NCBI RefSeq assembly: GCF_020400825.1
Contig: NZ_JAINVH010000039.1
Coordinates: forward strand, 16,590 to 80,589
Length of the DNA: 64,000 nucleotides
DNA from: Streptomyces sp. HPF1205
GTDB taxonomy: Bacteria > Actinomycetota > Actinomycetes > Streptomycetales > Streptomycetaceae
Direction: 5' to 3'
Of the stretch, positions 53,864 to 63,281 are shown piece by piece; positions within the stretch are counted from its first letter, which is position 1; the number at the start of each line of letters is the position of its first letter. Made by a program: the position numbers and the translations under genes. The notes below the pieces were generated by a model. That model searched no databases and had not been told where the DNA came from. It saw only the letters and a program-made list of their open reading frames with translations.

Positions 53864-55261
53864 ATGCCCCGACTTCGACGTACCGCCCTTGCCGCGCTGT
53901 GCGCGGCCGCCGCGCTCACGTGCACCGCGGCGACCGGTTCCGCCCCGGCCGCCGCGGCCACCGGGGCACGTTCCGCGGCACGTCCCTCGGCGACCGCCGC
54001 GGGAAGCACCCACTACAGCGGCGTCCTGGCCGACGGCGCCTCCTGGGTCGCCGACAGGCCCGCGAGGTGGAACGGCGTCCTGCTGCTGTTCAGCCACGGC
54101 TTCGGGCCGCTCACCGCCGCCGACGCGCCGTCGGACGCCTCCGCCGCCGAACTCCTCTCGGAGGGCTACGCGCTCGCCGGTTCGTCCTACGACCCGAACG
54201 GGTCGGCCTGGGCACTGCAGTCGGCCGAGCGGGACCAGTTCGCCACCGTCACCGCGTTCACGGACACCGTCGGCAGGCCCGCGCACGTCGTCGCCGTCGG
54301 CCTGTCGATGGGCGGCCTGGTCAACGCGCAGATCGCGCGCGACGGCAAGGGCCGCGTCGACGGCGCGCTGAACCTGTGCGGCCTGGTCGCCGGCGGCGTG
54401 GACCTGGAGAACTACCAGCTCGACGCCGAATACGCGCTGGCCTGGTTCTTCGACCGCGCCGACCTCGGACGGCTCGTCGACCTCCCCGATCCGGCCGCCG
54501 CGTCCGCCCTCGCCTCCCGTCTGAACGCGGCCGTGGACTCGGCGCAGCGGACACCCGCGGGGCGGGCCCGGATCGCCCTCGCCGCCGCCTTCCTCAACCA
54601 GTCCGCGTGGGCACCGGGCCAGGCGCCGCCGGCCCCCGGCGACTACGCCGGCCAGGAGGAGCAGCAGTACGAGTGGCTGCAGCAGGGCGTGCTGTCCTTC
54701 ATCGTCCCCGGGCGGTACGCGATCGAGCAGTCCGCGGGCGGCAACCCCGCCTTCACCGAGGGCGTGGACTACACCGCCCTGCTGAACGCGTCCTGGCACG
54801 CCCCCGAGGTCCGGGCCCTGTACCGCGCCGCGGACCTGGACGTGCGAGCGGACACCGCCGCGCTCACCGCGCACGCCGCGATCACGGCCTCCCCCGCGGC
54901 CCTCGCCGGCCTCAGGGCGACCTCCACCGTCGGCACCGGACTCGGCGTCCCGATGCTGGACGTGCACACCGTCTCGGACCAGCTGGTCCCGGTCGAGCAG
55001 GAGAACGCGTACGCGGCGCGGATCCGCGCGTCCGGATCGGGCGCGCTGCTGCGGCAGGCCTACGTGGCCCGGCAGGGGCACTGCGCCTTCACCACCGCGG
55101 AGATCGTGGCCGCGCTGCACGCCCTGGAGCAGCGGCTCGGCACCGGCTCCTGGGGCGGTGCCACCACCCCCGCCGCCCTTGAGAGCAGGGCGCTCGCGCT
55201 CCACCTGGACGGCGCCGCGTTCGTCCCCTGGCACCCGGCGGCGCTCAGCGGCGTCCGCTGA
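53864..55261 (+). CDS. Secreted alpha/beta hydrolase
   Basis: A 465-residue exported enzyme. The start ATG 53864 has GGAG 8 bases upstream and a clear signal peptide (LRRTALAALCAAAALTCTA). The nucleophile elbow is GLSMGG near residue 149; TVSDQLVPVEQENAY near 370 and RQGHCAFTTAEI near 400 supply the likely Asp and His. LLFSHGFGPLTAADAP near 68 contains the oxyanion region. It resembles secreted esterase or peptidase-like hydrolases, but substrate is not readable. No partner gene; a 27-bp direct repeat precedes it. Confidence 0.8.
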   Translation: MPRLRRTALAALCAAAALTCTAATGSAPAAAATGARSAARPSATAAGSTHYSGVLADGASWVADRPARWNGVLLLFSHGFGPLTAADAPSDASAAELLSEGYALAGSSYDPNGSAWALQSAERDQFATVTAFTDTVGRPAHVVAVGLSMGGLVNAQIARDGKGRVDGALNLCGLVAGGVDLENYQLDAEYALAWFFDRADLGRLVDLPDPAAASALASRLNAAVDSAQRTPAGRARIALAAAFLNQSAWAPGQAPPAPGDYAGQEEQQYEWLQQGVLSFIVPGRYAIEQSAGGNPAFTEGVDYTALLNASWHAPEVRALYRAADLDVRADTAALTAHAAITASPAALAGLRATSTVGTGLGVPMLDVHTVSDQLVPVEQENAYAARIRASGSGALLRQAYVARQGHCAFTTAEIVAALHALEQRLGTGSWGGATTPAALESRALALHLDGAAFVPWHPAALSGVR

Positions 55262-55439
55262 ACGCACCCCCGTGTCACGGCCGCGGACCGGCGAACGCGG
55301 CGGACGCCCCGGGCCCCGGCCCGCCGCGCCGCCGCGTTCGCGCCCGGGCCGCCGCCCACCGCACGCCGCCCGCTGACCACCGCCCACCGACGCGACCGGT
55401 GCCGTGCGGCTCGCGGCCGCCTCCCCGGTGATCCATTGC

Positions 55440-55612
55440 GCCGTGCTAGGCTTCCGGCAGTTGCAGTTTTGGTACCCATGATTGACGTGTGCGCCTGACG
55501 GGATGTGACCTCTTGGGCGCATTTTTGTTGTCGGCCTGCGGATGGGGTCAACACAGCGACGCCGGACCCGCGAGGCGCGGGTGCGGAACCGCCCCTCTCA
55601 AGGAGATCGACA
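55440..55612 (+). promoter_or_regulatory. Long leader of the cold-shock gene
   Basis: The 350-bp gap before the cold-shock gene is locally AT-richer than its surroundings (for example GCATTTTTGTTGTC near 55519-55532). Long structured leaders are known to control cold-shock mRNAs. No promoter boxes can be fixed with confidence. Confidence 0.35.
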
Positions 55613-55816
55613 ATGGCGACCGGTACCGTGAAGTGGTTCAACTCGGAAAAGGGCTTCGGCTTCATCGAGCAGGACGGCGGCGGCGCCGACGTCTTCGCCC
55701 ACTACTCGAACATCGCGACCCAGGGCTTCCGGGAGCTCCAGGAAGGCCAGAAGGTCAGCTTCGACGTCACGCAGGGCCAGAAGGGCCCGCAGGCGGAGAA
55801 CATCGTCCCGGCCTGA
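55613..55816 (+). CDS. Cold-shock protein, CspA family
   Basis: A 67-residue single-stranded nucleic acid-binding protein. RNP1 is KGFGFIE and RNP2 is DVFAHY, with aromatic residues KWFN before them. Full family length; ATG 55613 has AAGGAG 7 bases upstream. It acts as an RNA chaperone. It has its own terminator and is followed by an RNA helicase gene. Confidence 0.97.
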   Translation: MATGTVKWFNSEKGFGFIEQDGGGADVFAHYSNIATQGFRELQEGQKVSFDVTQGQKGPQAENIVPA

Positions 55817-55835
55817 CATCCGGGAAGAAGAATGT

Positions 55836-55876
55836 CGGCCGGGTCCCGCGGACTGGACGCGGACCCGGCCGCTTTT
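55836..55876 (+). terminator. Rho-independent terminator of the cold-shock gene
   Basis: CGGCCGGGTCC pairs with GGACCCGGCCG and is followed by CTTTTCT, 19 bp after the stop codon. Confidence 0.85.
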
Positions 55877-55984
55877 CTGTGTCCCGCACCATCACGTCAT
55901 CGGCACGTTCTGCGGATCCCCGCGCGAATTCCCCAGTGCGGAGTCTTCACAGCGGCACGCGCCGCCTTCGAGGAAGGCTCAGGT

Positions 55985-57661
55985 GTGCAGGAGAAGGACC
56001 GCGATCCGCTTTCCGTTCCCCCTCACCGCTCCCCGCGCAACCGGTCCCGTGCGGCGCGTCGCCCCGATCGCGCCAAGCGGCCCGCCCGGGGCACGGCCGG
56101 ACCCGCGCAGACCGGCACGAACGCCGCTCGCGCCGAGCGCGGCGGCCGCCCGGAGCACACGGCGCGCCCGCAGCACACGGCCGGACCGGCCGGCGGAACG
56201 AAGACCGCCGACCCGGCAAGGAGCGGTACCCCCGCGACGGGCGGCGGCCCCGCGACCGACGGCGGTGCCGGTACCGCCCGCGCGCCGATCGCCACGTCCT
56301 TCGCGGACCTGGGCCTGCCCGCGGCCCTGTCGGCGGCGCTGACCGACCAGGGCGTCACCGTACCCTTCCCGATCCAGGCCGCCACCCTGCCCAGTTCGCT
56401 GGCCGGCCGTGACGTGCTCGGCCGGGGCCGCACCGGGTCCGGCAAGACGCTGGCCTTCGGTCTCGCGCTGCTGGCGCGGACGGCGGGACAGCGCGCCCAG
56501 CCGCGGCGGCCGCTGGCCCTGGTCCTGGTCCCGACCCGCGAACTGGCCCAGCAGGTCACCGAGGCCCTCACCCCGTACGCCCGTGCGGTGCGGCTGCGTC
56601 TGACCACCGTCGTCGGCGGGATGTCGATCGGCCGTCAGGCCGCCGCCCTGCGGGGCGGTGCCGAGGTGCTCGTCGCCACCCCCGGCCGGCTGCGGGATCT
56701 GGTCGACCGGGGCGACTGCGCGTTGGACCAGGTACGGACCGCCGTACTCGACGAAGCCGACCAGATGGCCGACATGGGCTTCCTGCCGCAGGTCACCGCC
56801 CTGCTGGCGCAGGTGCCCGCGGACGGCCAGCGCATGCTGTTCTCCGCCACGCTCGACCGCGACGTCGACCGGCTGGTCCGCCGGTTCCTCAGCGACCCGG
56901 TGGTCCATCACGTGGACCCGCCGGTCGGCGCGGTGAGCACCATGGAGCACCACCTCCTGCACGTCACGGTCGAGGACAAGCGCGCGGCCACGATCCGCAT
57001 CGCCGCCCGCGAGGGGCGGGTGCTGCTGTTCATGGACAGCAAGCGGGCCGTCGACCGGCTGGCCAAGGCCCTGCTGGCGGGCGGTGTCAGGGCCGCGGCG
57101 CTGCACGGCGGCAAGTCGCAGCCGCAGCGCAACCGCGCGCTCGACGGGTTCAGGAGCGGTGAGATCACCGCGCTCGTGGCCACCAACGTGGCGGCGCGCG
57201 GTATCCACATCGACGACCTCGACCTCGTCGTCAACGTCGATCCGCCGGCCGACCACAAGGACTACCTGCACCGCGGTGGGCGCACCGCGCGGGCCGGGGC
57301 GGCCGGCAGCGTCGTCACGCTCGTGCTGCCCGAGCAGCGCCGCTCGGTGAACAAGCTGATGACCGACGCCGGCGTCACCCCGCGCAGGACCGCCGTGCAC
57401 TCCGCCGACGAGGAGCTCGCCAGGATCACCGGAGCCCGCGCGCCTTCCGGTGTTCCGGTCGTCGTGGCCGCGCCGGCCGCGCCCGCGCGCCCCGGCGGCG
57501 GCAACGGCGGTAAACGCGTCAACGGCGGTGGCGGTGACCGCGGCACTCGCGGAAGCGGCGGCGCCGACGGCGGCAGTGGCGTCAACGGGCGGGCGAGGGG
57601 CCGACGCCGGTCACCGCGTAAGCCGCCGTCCCGCCCGGCCGGAGCGGCCGGAGCGGCCTGA
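55985..57661 (+). CDS. DEAD-box RNA helicase
   Basis: A 558-residue helicase. The start GTG 55985 has GAGGAAGG upstream; earlier starts would overlap the terminator. Motifs in order: Walker A GRGRTGSGKTLAF (near 142), PTRELAQQV, VLDEADQM (DEAD, near 256), FSAT, VATNVAARGIHIDDLD and HRGGRTARAG. An N-terminal basic region (1-100) and a Gly/Arg-rich C-tail (about 490-558) probably bind RNA. DEAD-box proteins unwind mRNA at low temperature, in line with the cold-shock gene upstream, which has its own terminator. Confidence 0.95.
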   Translation: MQEKDRDPLSVPPHRSPRNRSRAARRPDRAKRPARGTAGPAQTGTNAARAERGGRPEHTARPQHTAGPAGGTKTADPARSGTPATGGGPATDGGAGTARAPIATSFADLGLPAALSAALTDQGVTVPFPIQAATLPSSLAGRDVLGRGRTGSGKTLAFGLALLARTAGQRAQPRRPLALVLVPTRELAQQVTEALTPYARAVRLRLTTVVGGMSIGRQAAALRGGAEVLVATPGRLRDLVDRGDCALDQVRTAVLDEADQMADMGFLPQVTALLAQVPADGQRMLFSATLDRDVDRLVRRFLSDPVVHHVDPPVGAVSTMEHHLLHVTVEDKRAATIRIAAREGRVLLFMDSKRAVDRLAKALLAGGVRAAALHGGKSQPQRNRALDGFRSGEITALVATNVAARGIHIDDLDLVVNVDPPADHKDYLHRGGRTARAGAAGSVVTLVLPEQRRSVNKLMTDAGVTPRRTAVHSADEELARITGARAPSGVPVVVAAPAAPARPGGGNGGKRVNGGGGDRGTRGSGGADGGSGVNGRARGRRRSPRKPPSRPAGAAGAA

Positions 57662-57704
57662 AGACAGCCACCGCTCGCCGAGCGGACGTGACCGTGTCGT
57701 GGGA

Positions 57705-57746
57705 GAGGCCGCTGGGCCCGGAGCGCTCCGGGCCCAGCGGCCTCTT
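57705..57746. terminator. 42-bp perfect palindrome between convergent genes
   Basis: Two 21-base arms that meet at the GAGC/GCTC centre are perfectly complementary; a TTTC run follows on the plus strand. It ends the helicase gene and probably the convergent TNT gene. Confidence 0.85.
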
Positions 57747-57796
57747 TCACGACAGGGCGGCGCGGGCGGGACCCGCCCCGCCCGCCGCGGCGGCCG

Positions 57797-58486
57797 TCAC
57801 GACATCGGGGTGATCTCGGCCAGGTTCGTGCCGACCAGCTCGGAGACCCTCTTGCTCGTCACGAACTGCACACCGAGCCCCCGCTGGCCGAACCAGGGCC
57901 TGGCGGGCCCGGCCTGCACGGTGAAGGCCTTGGTGACGCGGTACAGGTGGTAGTTGAACGCGGGAGCGTCCGCGCTGTACTCGTCCAGGTTGGTCGGCGG
58001 GATGGCGCGGTCGGTGTACGGCGTGCCCTGCGGAGCCAGGAAGAAGCCGGTGCCGCTGCCGAAGAGGTCGACCTGCTCCCCCACCCGCAGGACCCTCGGC
58101 GACTCGACCGGACGGCCGTCGCGCAGGAGGAAGCCGTTGTTGTCCGGGTACCACCAGCCGGACTTGTTCTGCTGGTCCGTCTGCCAGTAGCAGCCGAGGA
58201 ACCAGTACTGCGAGGTGTCGTCCTGCGGGTGGTAGCCGCGCAGCATCCGCCCGATGGGGCCGGTCATCGGGAGATAGCTGGGGCCCAGGCGCCAGTCGCC
58301 GTGGTAGTAGTCCTGCAGTCCGGTCGGCGGCGCCGTGGTCGTGGCGGCCGTCCGGTTGGTCGTCGGGCAGCTGTGGGAGGCGCCCGGGGGGCGGGCCTCG
58401 GCGGCTTGCACGGGGGCCGGCGCGATGCCGACCAGGAGCAGCGAAGACCCAAGCGCGCTCCACAGGAGACGTCGCAATGCGCGCAT
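57797..58486 (-). CDS. Secreted TNT-domain protein, likely NAD glycohydrolase
   Basis: A 229-residue exported protein; ATG 58486 has AAGGGA 6 bases upstream and a signal peptide (about 1-28). The C-terminal half matches the tuberculosis necrotizing toxin (TNT) fold: NNGFLLRDGRP, VDLFGSGTGFFLAPQGTPY and ARPWFGQRGLGVQF, with the conserved GQ-x-G-x-G-x-Q run. TNT enzymes split NAD to nicotinamide and ADP-ribose. It is short, with only a Cys-containing linker of about 80 residues before the domain and no type VII or polymorphic-toxin delivery region. No immunity gene is recognisable beside it. Confidence 0.78.
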   Translation of the reverse strand: MRALRRLLWSALGSSLLLVGIAPAPVQAAEARPPGASHSCPTTNRTAATTTAPPTGLQDYYHGDWRLGPSYLPMTGPIGRMLRGYHPQDDTSQYWFLGCYWQTDQQNKSGWWYPDNNGFLLRDGRPVESPRVLRVGEQVDLFGSGTGFFLAPQGTPYTDRAIPPTNLDEYSADAPAFNYHLYRVTKAFTVQAGPARPWFGQRGLGVQFVTSKRVSELVGTNLAEITPMS

Positions 58487-58776
58487 CCGAATCCCTTCTC
58501 TTCCGGTGCCGGCGGGCACCGGACACGCGGGCACAGAGTGGTCGCCGCGAGGAGGGCCGTGTCGGATGGACCCCCGTGGCGCGGCACCGTGCAGTCAATG
58601 CGCGCGGGGGAAGGGAGGGAACGAGGTGGCGCGGACGGGTCGCCCGGACAGCGCAGCGCAACGCCTCGGACAGCCCAGCGGTGGGTCCTGGCGAGGGGGC
58701 GGGGCGGGAGCCGCGGGCGTGACCGGCCGGGCACCGAGCGTTGTTACGATGAGGTCCCGAAGGAAAGGATCAAGGG

Positions 58777-59202
58777 ATGAGCGGTCTGCCGCGGGAGTTG
58801 CGGGACCTGATCGAGTCGGGCCCCCTGACCCACCTGACCACCGTGAACGCCGACGGGAGCCCCCAGGTGACCGTCATCTGGATCGGCTTGGACGGCGACG
58901 AGGTCGTCAGCGGCCACATGGCGCTGCACAAGAAGCTGCGCAACATCGAGCGTGACCCGCGTGTCGTGCTGTCGTTCCTGGCGCCGCGCGACCACAGCGC
59001 CGTGCTGAACGAGTACGCGGTGCTGCACGCGCGGGCCGTCGTCCAGCCGAGTGACGGCGCGTGGGACCTGCTCGACCGGCTGACGAAGGTCTACATGGCG
59101 CCGGACACCGAGTTCCCGGCACCGAGGGGCCCGGGTTACATCGTGCGCTACTCGGTCGAGCGGATCGGCGGCGTCGGCCCCTGGGTGACACCCGCCCGCT
59201 GA
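58777..59202 (+). CDS. PPOX-class flavin/F420-dependent oxidoreductase
   Basis: A 141-residue split-barrel protein of the pyridoxamine-phosphate-oxidase-like superfamily. LTTVNADGSPQVTVIWIGLDGDEV near residues 18-41 and KLRNIERDPRVVLSFL near 52-67 are typical of the actinobacterial FMN- or F420-dependent enzymes. AAGGAAAGGATCAAGGG precedes ATG 58777. It is divergent from the TNT gene; substrate unknown. Confidence 0.88.
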   Translation: MSGLPRELRDLIESGPLTHLTTVNADGSPQVTVIWIGLDGDEVVSGHMALHKKLRNIERDPRVVLSFLAPRDHSAVLNEYAVLHARAVVQPSDGAWDLLDRLTKVYMAPDTEFPAPRGPGYIVRYSVERIGGVGPWVTPAR

Positions 59203-59251
59203 ACCCGCGCGGTCCACTGCCCGCGGGCCGTGCCCGCGCCCGTCCCGTGCG

Positions 59252-59280
59252 GGTGGGCGCCGCCGGAAGCGGCGCCCACC
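59252..59280. terminator. Perfect 12-bp hairpin between convergent genes
   Basis: GGTGGGCGCCGC and its complement flank a CGGAA loop, between the oxidoreductase and GH3 stop codons. Confidence 0.75.
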
Positions 59281-59287
59281 GCGGGGA

Positions 59288-62200
59288 TCAGCCGATGGCC
59301 ACGGCGAAGATGTGCATGGCCACCTGGCCGGACGTCGCGTCCGGGCCGATGTCGGGCAGGGTCAGGTAGGCGATGGTCTTGCCCGCCTGGAGCGGTACGG
59401 TCGCGCCGTACACGCTGACGTGCTGGTTCGATTGCCCGTTCGCGTTGTTGAGGTAGTCGCAGGTGGCGAGGATGTCGCTGCCGGTCGCGGCGCTGTTGCT
59501 CCACCAGTCGTTGAAGGACAGGGTGAAGTCCTGGGTGGTGCCGTCTGTGTAGGTGATCGTGCCGGTGCCGGAGGCGTTGCCGTAGTCGGCGGTGCCGAGG
59601 AAGCCGAGTTTGCTGCCGGTTCCGGTGAAGGGGACGGTCTGTCCGCCGGCGACGATGTTGTCCGGCTTGCCGGTTCCGGTGGTGGGCCAGGTGAAGGTCA
59701 GCCCGTCGTGGTCGACCGTGCCCCCGGAGGTGATCCCCTGGGCGGCCAGGGCCTGTTGCGACAGGCTGGCGTTGCCGCCGTCGAGGTTGCCGGCGCCGGG
59801 GGTGGCGTCGTCGCTGACACCGATGTTGGTGACGAGGTCACTGAGGGCGCCGTACGGGATCAGCAGCCGGCCGGCGGCGTCGTCACTGGCCTTGGCGCCG
59901 CGGTAGGTGGCGGTGGCGGCGAGGGCGTAGCTGCCGGGCTTGGCGTCGGCGGGAGGCGTGACGGTCCACGTCGTCTTCACCGAGGCGCCCGCGGGAATGC
60001 TCGCGAACGTGGCCGGCGAGGTCGCGGTGGCGGTCCAGCCGTCGGGCACGTCGAGGGCGACCGAGGCGCCCGGCAGGGCGGTGGGGCCGGTGTTGGTGTA
60101 CGTGGTGGTGGCGGTCGTGCCGGCGCCCGGCTCGACGATCCGGGCGGAGGAGGCGACGGCCAGGGTGTGGTGGACGCGTATCACCGCGGAGCCGGTGACG
60201 CCGTTCACCGTGACCTTGATGGTGGCCACGCCGTTGCCGACCGCCGTGACCAGTCCCTTGCGGCTGACGGTGGCGACGGAGGGGTCGCTGCTGCGGTAGG
60301 TGACCTTCGCCTTGGACAGGTCGAGGAAGGAGCCGTCGTCGTTCACGGCCTCGACGACGTGGTCGGCGGTGACGCTCAGGTTGCGTCCGGGCTGGGCGGT
60401 GGGGTCGGTGTCGTCCTTGATCCACTGGTTGCGGGAGGTCAGGTCGATGGTGTCCCCGGCCTTGTAGACGACGCTTTCGGGCTGCACCGTCACGTACCGC
60501 AGGTGCGGGGTGAGGCCGCCGTGGACGGCGACCGACGCGGTGCCCGCGGTGGTGGCGGAGTCCGGTCCGACCTCGAACCGGTAGGTGCCGTCGTAGACGA
60601 CCTGCTTGGCCTGCCCGCCGTCGTGGAAGGCGAGGTCGGCGATGTTCACCCGCAAGGTGATGTGCTGGGTCGCGCCGGGCCGCAGGTTTCGGGTCTTCTG
60701 GAAGCCGGCGAGGCGCTTGGCGGGCAGTTCGCGGCCCGCGACCGTGAAGGGGGTGGCCGCGTAGAGCTGGGCGACGGTCGTCCCGGGCACGCTGCCGGTG
60801 TTGGTGACGTCGAAGCCGACCTTCACCGTGCCGTCGGCGTTCACCGAGGAGCGGTCGGCGTGGATGTGCGAGTAGGCGAAGGTGCTGTAGCTCAGGCCGT
60901 AGCCGAACGGGTAGGTCGGGGTGCCGGTGAAGTACTGGTAGGTCCGGCCGAGTCCGCCGGTGCCGCTCGGGCTCAGGTCGTAGTCGGAGATGGCGGGCAG
61001 CTGCGAGTCGTCCTTGTACCAGGTGAAGTTCAGGTGCCCGCCGGGGTTCTGCCTGCCGAAGAGGACGTCGGCCAGTGCCGTGCCCTGGCTCTCGCCGTTG
61101 TAGCCGGCGAAGACGATCGAGGTGACCTCGCCGCGGTAGGGCTCGATGGCGACCGGCCCGTCGGACTGGATGTCCAGTACGGTCCTCGGGTTGCCCAGGG
61201 CGCCGACCTGGTCGATCAGGCTGCCGTAGTTGCCGGGCAGGGCCAGACCGGTACGGTCCTTGCCCTCGCCGGCGGTGGCCTCGTCGGTGCCGACCGCGAT
61301 CACCACCAGGTCGGCGCTCTTGATGTCGGCCTGCGTCTGCGCGCTCAGCGTGGCGGCGCCGGTGGCGGTGGTGGAGGTGCCGGCCGCGTCGTAGACCACC
61401 TGTGCGTCGGGGTTGGCGGCCTTGACCTGGGCCGTGATGCCGTCCACGGCGTCGACCTTCAGCGCGGGGTCGCCGGAGTAGCCGCCGAGCGTGACCTTGC
61501 CCGCCTGGTCGCCGACGACGACGACCTTGTCCAGCTTGGCGGGGTCGGCGGGCAGCAGGGGCTTGCCGGCGCCGGTGGGCTCGCCGTTCTGCAGCAGCAC
61601 CAGGGCGTTGTCGGCGACCTTCGTGGCCAGCGCCTGGTGGGCCGGCGACTGGATCACGTCCTTGGTGATCTTCGTGTAGGGCTGCTTGTCCACCGGGTCG
61701 AACTCGCCGGTCTCCATGCGGATGGTGAACAGGTGCACCAGGGCGTTGTCGATGACGCCCTCGCTGAGGATGCCGGCCTGGATCGCCTGCTCCAGATTGG
61801 GCGTGGTGGCCTCGTCACCGGTGCAGTTGACGTCGGTTCCGGCCCGCAGCGCGTACGCCTGCCCGCCCCCGGCTCCGGAGACCTTCTGGCCGGTGGTGTC
61901 GTTGGTCCAGGTGGCGTTGTTGCCCTTGCCGTCGGTGGTCCAGCCGGGCGGCGCCCAGTTGTGGCCGCTGGGGAAGGACTTGTACGTCGTGCCGACCGCG
62001 CCGCAGTCGGAGGTGATGTAGCCCTTGAAACCGTAGGTGCGCTGGGCGATCTGGTTCGTGGTGTACGTGTTGGCCACCGACGGTGTGCCGTTGATCGCGT
62101 TGTACGACGTCATCAGGCCCGCCACGTGCGCCTTCTCGATCAGGCTCTTGAACTGGGCGGTGTAGTAGTCGTACAGGTCGTCGTCGGTGACGTCGGAGCT

Positions 62201-62935
62201 GATGCCGGTGCGGTCCTGCTCGACGTTGTTCAGGGCGTAGTGCTTGGCGGTCGAGGCGACCTTGAGGTACTTGCCCAGCGGCTTGCCGTCCTCGGTCTGC
62301 CCCTGGTAGCCGTTGACGAAGGCGCCGGCCATCTGGCCCACGAAGTAGGGGTCCTCGCCGAACGCCTCGTCGCTGCGTCCCCAGCGCGGGTCGCGGTCGA
62401 GGTTGACCGTCGGCGCCCAGTAGGTCAGCATCCCGTAGTCGTCCTTCGAGGGGCCCAGGTTGTTCTGCGCGGTGCCCCACAGCGACTTGTCCAGCAGGCC
62501 GCGGGCCTCGTCGGAGATCGCGGTGGTCTCCTGGTACATCAGGTTCTTGTCCCACGACATCGAGGCGGCGAAGTTCGTGGGGAAGCTGGTGGCGTGCACG
62601 CCACCGGTCACCGAGCCCGGATTGGTGTCGCCGAAGAGCGTGTTGATGCCGTGCTGGCCCTCGCTCCAGTACGTGTACTGCTGCACGCCCAGCCGCGGGA
62701 TCGCCGGCGCGCTGTTGGTGTGCAGTTGCTGCACCTTCTCGTCCAGGGACATCCGCGAGACCAGGTCCGCGGCCCGCTCCTGGAACGAGTACGTGGTGTC
62801 GAGGTAGATGGGCGGGGACGCCCTGACCGCGGATCTCTGGCCGGCGTGCGCCGTGCCGCCGACGGTACTGACCAGTCCGAGCGAGCACACGGCCGCCAGG
62901 GCCGCGCGTAGTATCCGTGCCTTGTTCCTGCGCAT
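59288..62935 (-). CDS. Large secreted GH3 beta-glycosidase with Ig-like modules
   Basis: A 1215-residue exported enzyme. ATG 62935 has AAGGAGG 5 bases upstream; residues 1-30 form a signal peptide. The GH3 N-domain starts near 45 (YWSEGQHGINTLFGD near 89) and holds the nucleophile Asp in YITSDCGAVGTTY near 309. The second GH3 domain and an FN3-like domain follow to about 780 (PFGYGLSYSTFAYSH). C-terminal modules: a Big2-like domain (YRSSDPSVATVSRKGLVTAV near 912), a NEW3-like domain (about 965-1035) and a terminal beta-rich domain. GH3 acts on beta-glucosides or beta-xylosides; the subtype is not settled. The operator at 63267 suggests co-control with the hydrolase at 48763. Confidence 0.88.
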   Translation of the reverse strand: MRRNKARILRAALAAVCSLGLVSTVGGTAHAGQRSAVRASPPIYLDTTYSFQERAADLVSRMSLDEKVQQLHTNSAPAIPRLGVQQYTYWSEGQHGINTLFGDTNPGSVTGGVHATSFPTNFAASMSWDKNLMYQETTAISDEARGLLDKSLWGTAQNNLGPSKDDYGMLTYWAPTVNLDRDPRWGRSDEAFGEDPYFVGQMAGAFVNGYQGQTEDGKPLGKYLKVASTAKHYALNNVEQDRTGISSDVTDDDLYDYYTAQFKSLIEKAHVAGLMTSYNAINGTPSVANTYTTNQIAQRTYGFKGYITSDCGAVGTTYKSFPSGHNWAPPGWTTDGKGNNATWTNDTTGQKVSGAGGGQAYALRAGTDVNCTGDEATTPNLEQAIQAGILSEGVIDNALVHLFTIRMETGEFDPVDKQPYTKITKDVIQSPAHQALATKVADNALVLLQNGEPTGAGKPLLPADPAKLDKVVVVGDQAGKVTLGGYSGDPALKVDAVDGITAQVKAANPDAQVVYDAAGTSTTATGAATLSAQTQADIKSADLVVIAVGTDEATAGEGKDRTGLALPGNYGSLIDQVGALGNPRTVLDIQSDGPVAIEPYRGEVTSIVFAGYNGESQGTALADVLFGRQNPGGHLNFTWYKDDSQLPAISDYDLSPSGTGGLGRTYQYFTGTPTYPFGYGLSYSTFAYSHIHADRSSVNADGTVKVGFDVTNTGSVPGTTVAQLYAATPFTVAGRELPAKRLAGFQKTRNLRPGATQHITLRVNIADLAFHDGGQAKQVVYDGTYRFEVGPDSATTAGTASVAVHGGLTPHLRYVTVQPESVVYKAGDTIDLTSRNQWIKDDTDPTAQPGRNLSVTADHVVEAVNDDGSFLDLSKAKVTYRSSDPSVATVSRKGLVTAVGNGVATIKVTVNGVTGSAVIRVHHTLAVASSARIVEPGAGTTATTTYTNTGPTALPGASVALDVPDGWTATATSPATFASIPAGASVKTTWTVTPPADAKPGSYALAATATYRGAKASDDAAGRLLIPYGALSDLVTNIGVSDDATPGAGNLDGGNASLSQQALAAQGITSGGTVDHDGLTFTWPTTGTGKPDNIVAGGQTVPFTGTGSKLGFLGTADYGNASGTGTITYTDGTTQDFTLSFNDWWSNSAATGSDILATCDYLNNANGQSNQHVSVYGATVPLQAGKTIAYLTLPDIGPDATSGQVAMHIFAVAIG

Positions 62936-63266
62936 CGCGCCTCCTTGCGCGTCGGGGCAGCCGCGCACAGGAGTCGTGCTTCGGACCCGCACCGCGCGGC
63001 TGCAGGCGGCGCCGGGCCCGTGCCGTGACGGAAGGGAACCGGGTGGGGCGGGCAGATGTGTCCGGCGCGAGGGTCCTCGTCGGGACCGCCGTGATCCGGT
63101 CCACGAGGCGTCGCCCGCACGACCGGGGGGGCGTGGACGCACTCAGTTGCTGTCGGTGGAGGGCCGAACGGGGCCCGCGTACACACTGAGCAGGGGTGTC
63201 CCGTACCCCTGCCGGAAGACTGCTTCTGGCGGCGCGCTCCTCAGTCATCGTTTCCAACTGCAAGCA

Positions 63267-63281
63267 TTGTTAGCGCTCACT
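63267..63281. promoter_or_regulatory. LacI-type operator candidate before the GH3 gene
   Basis: TTGTTAGCGCTCACT shares 14 bases with the site at 48342. It lies 332 bp upstream of the GH3 start. Confidence 0.55.

Noticed and set aside
59312..62911. 1199-residue open frame antisense to the GH3 gene
   Set aside because: Val/Gly/Ala-rich with no motifs; a shadow of the GH3 frame, which has a signal peptide and catalytic motifs.
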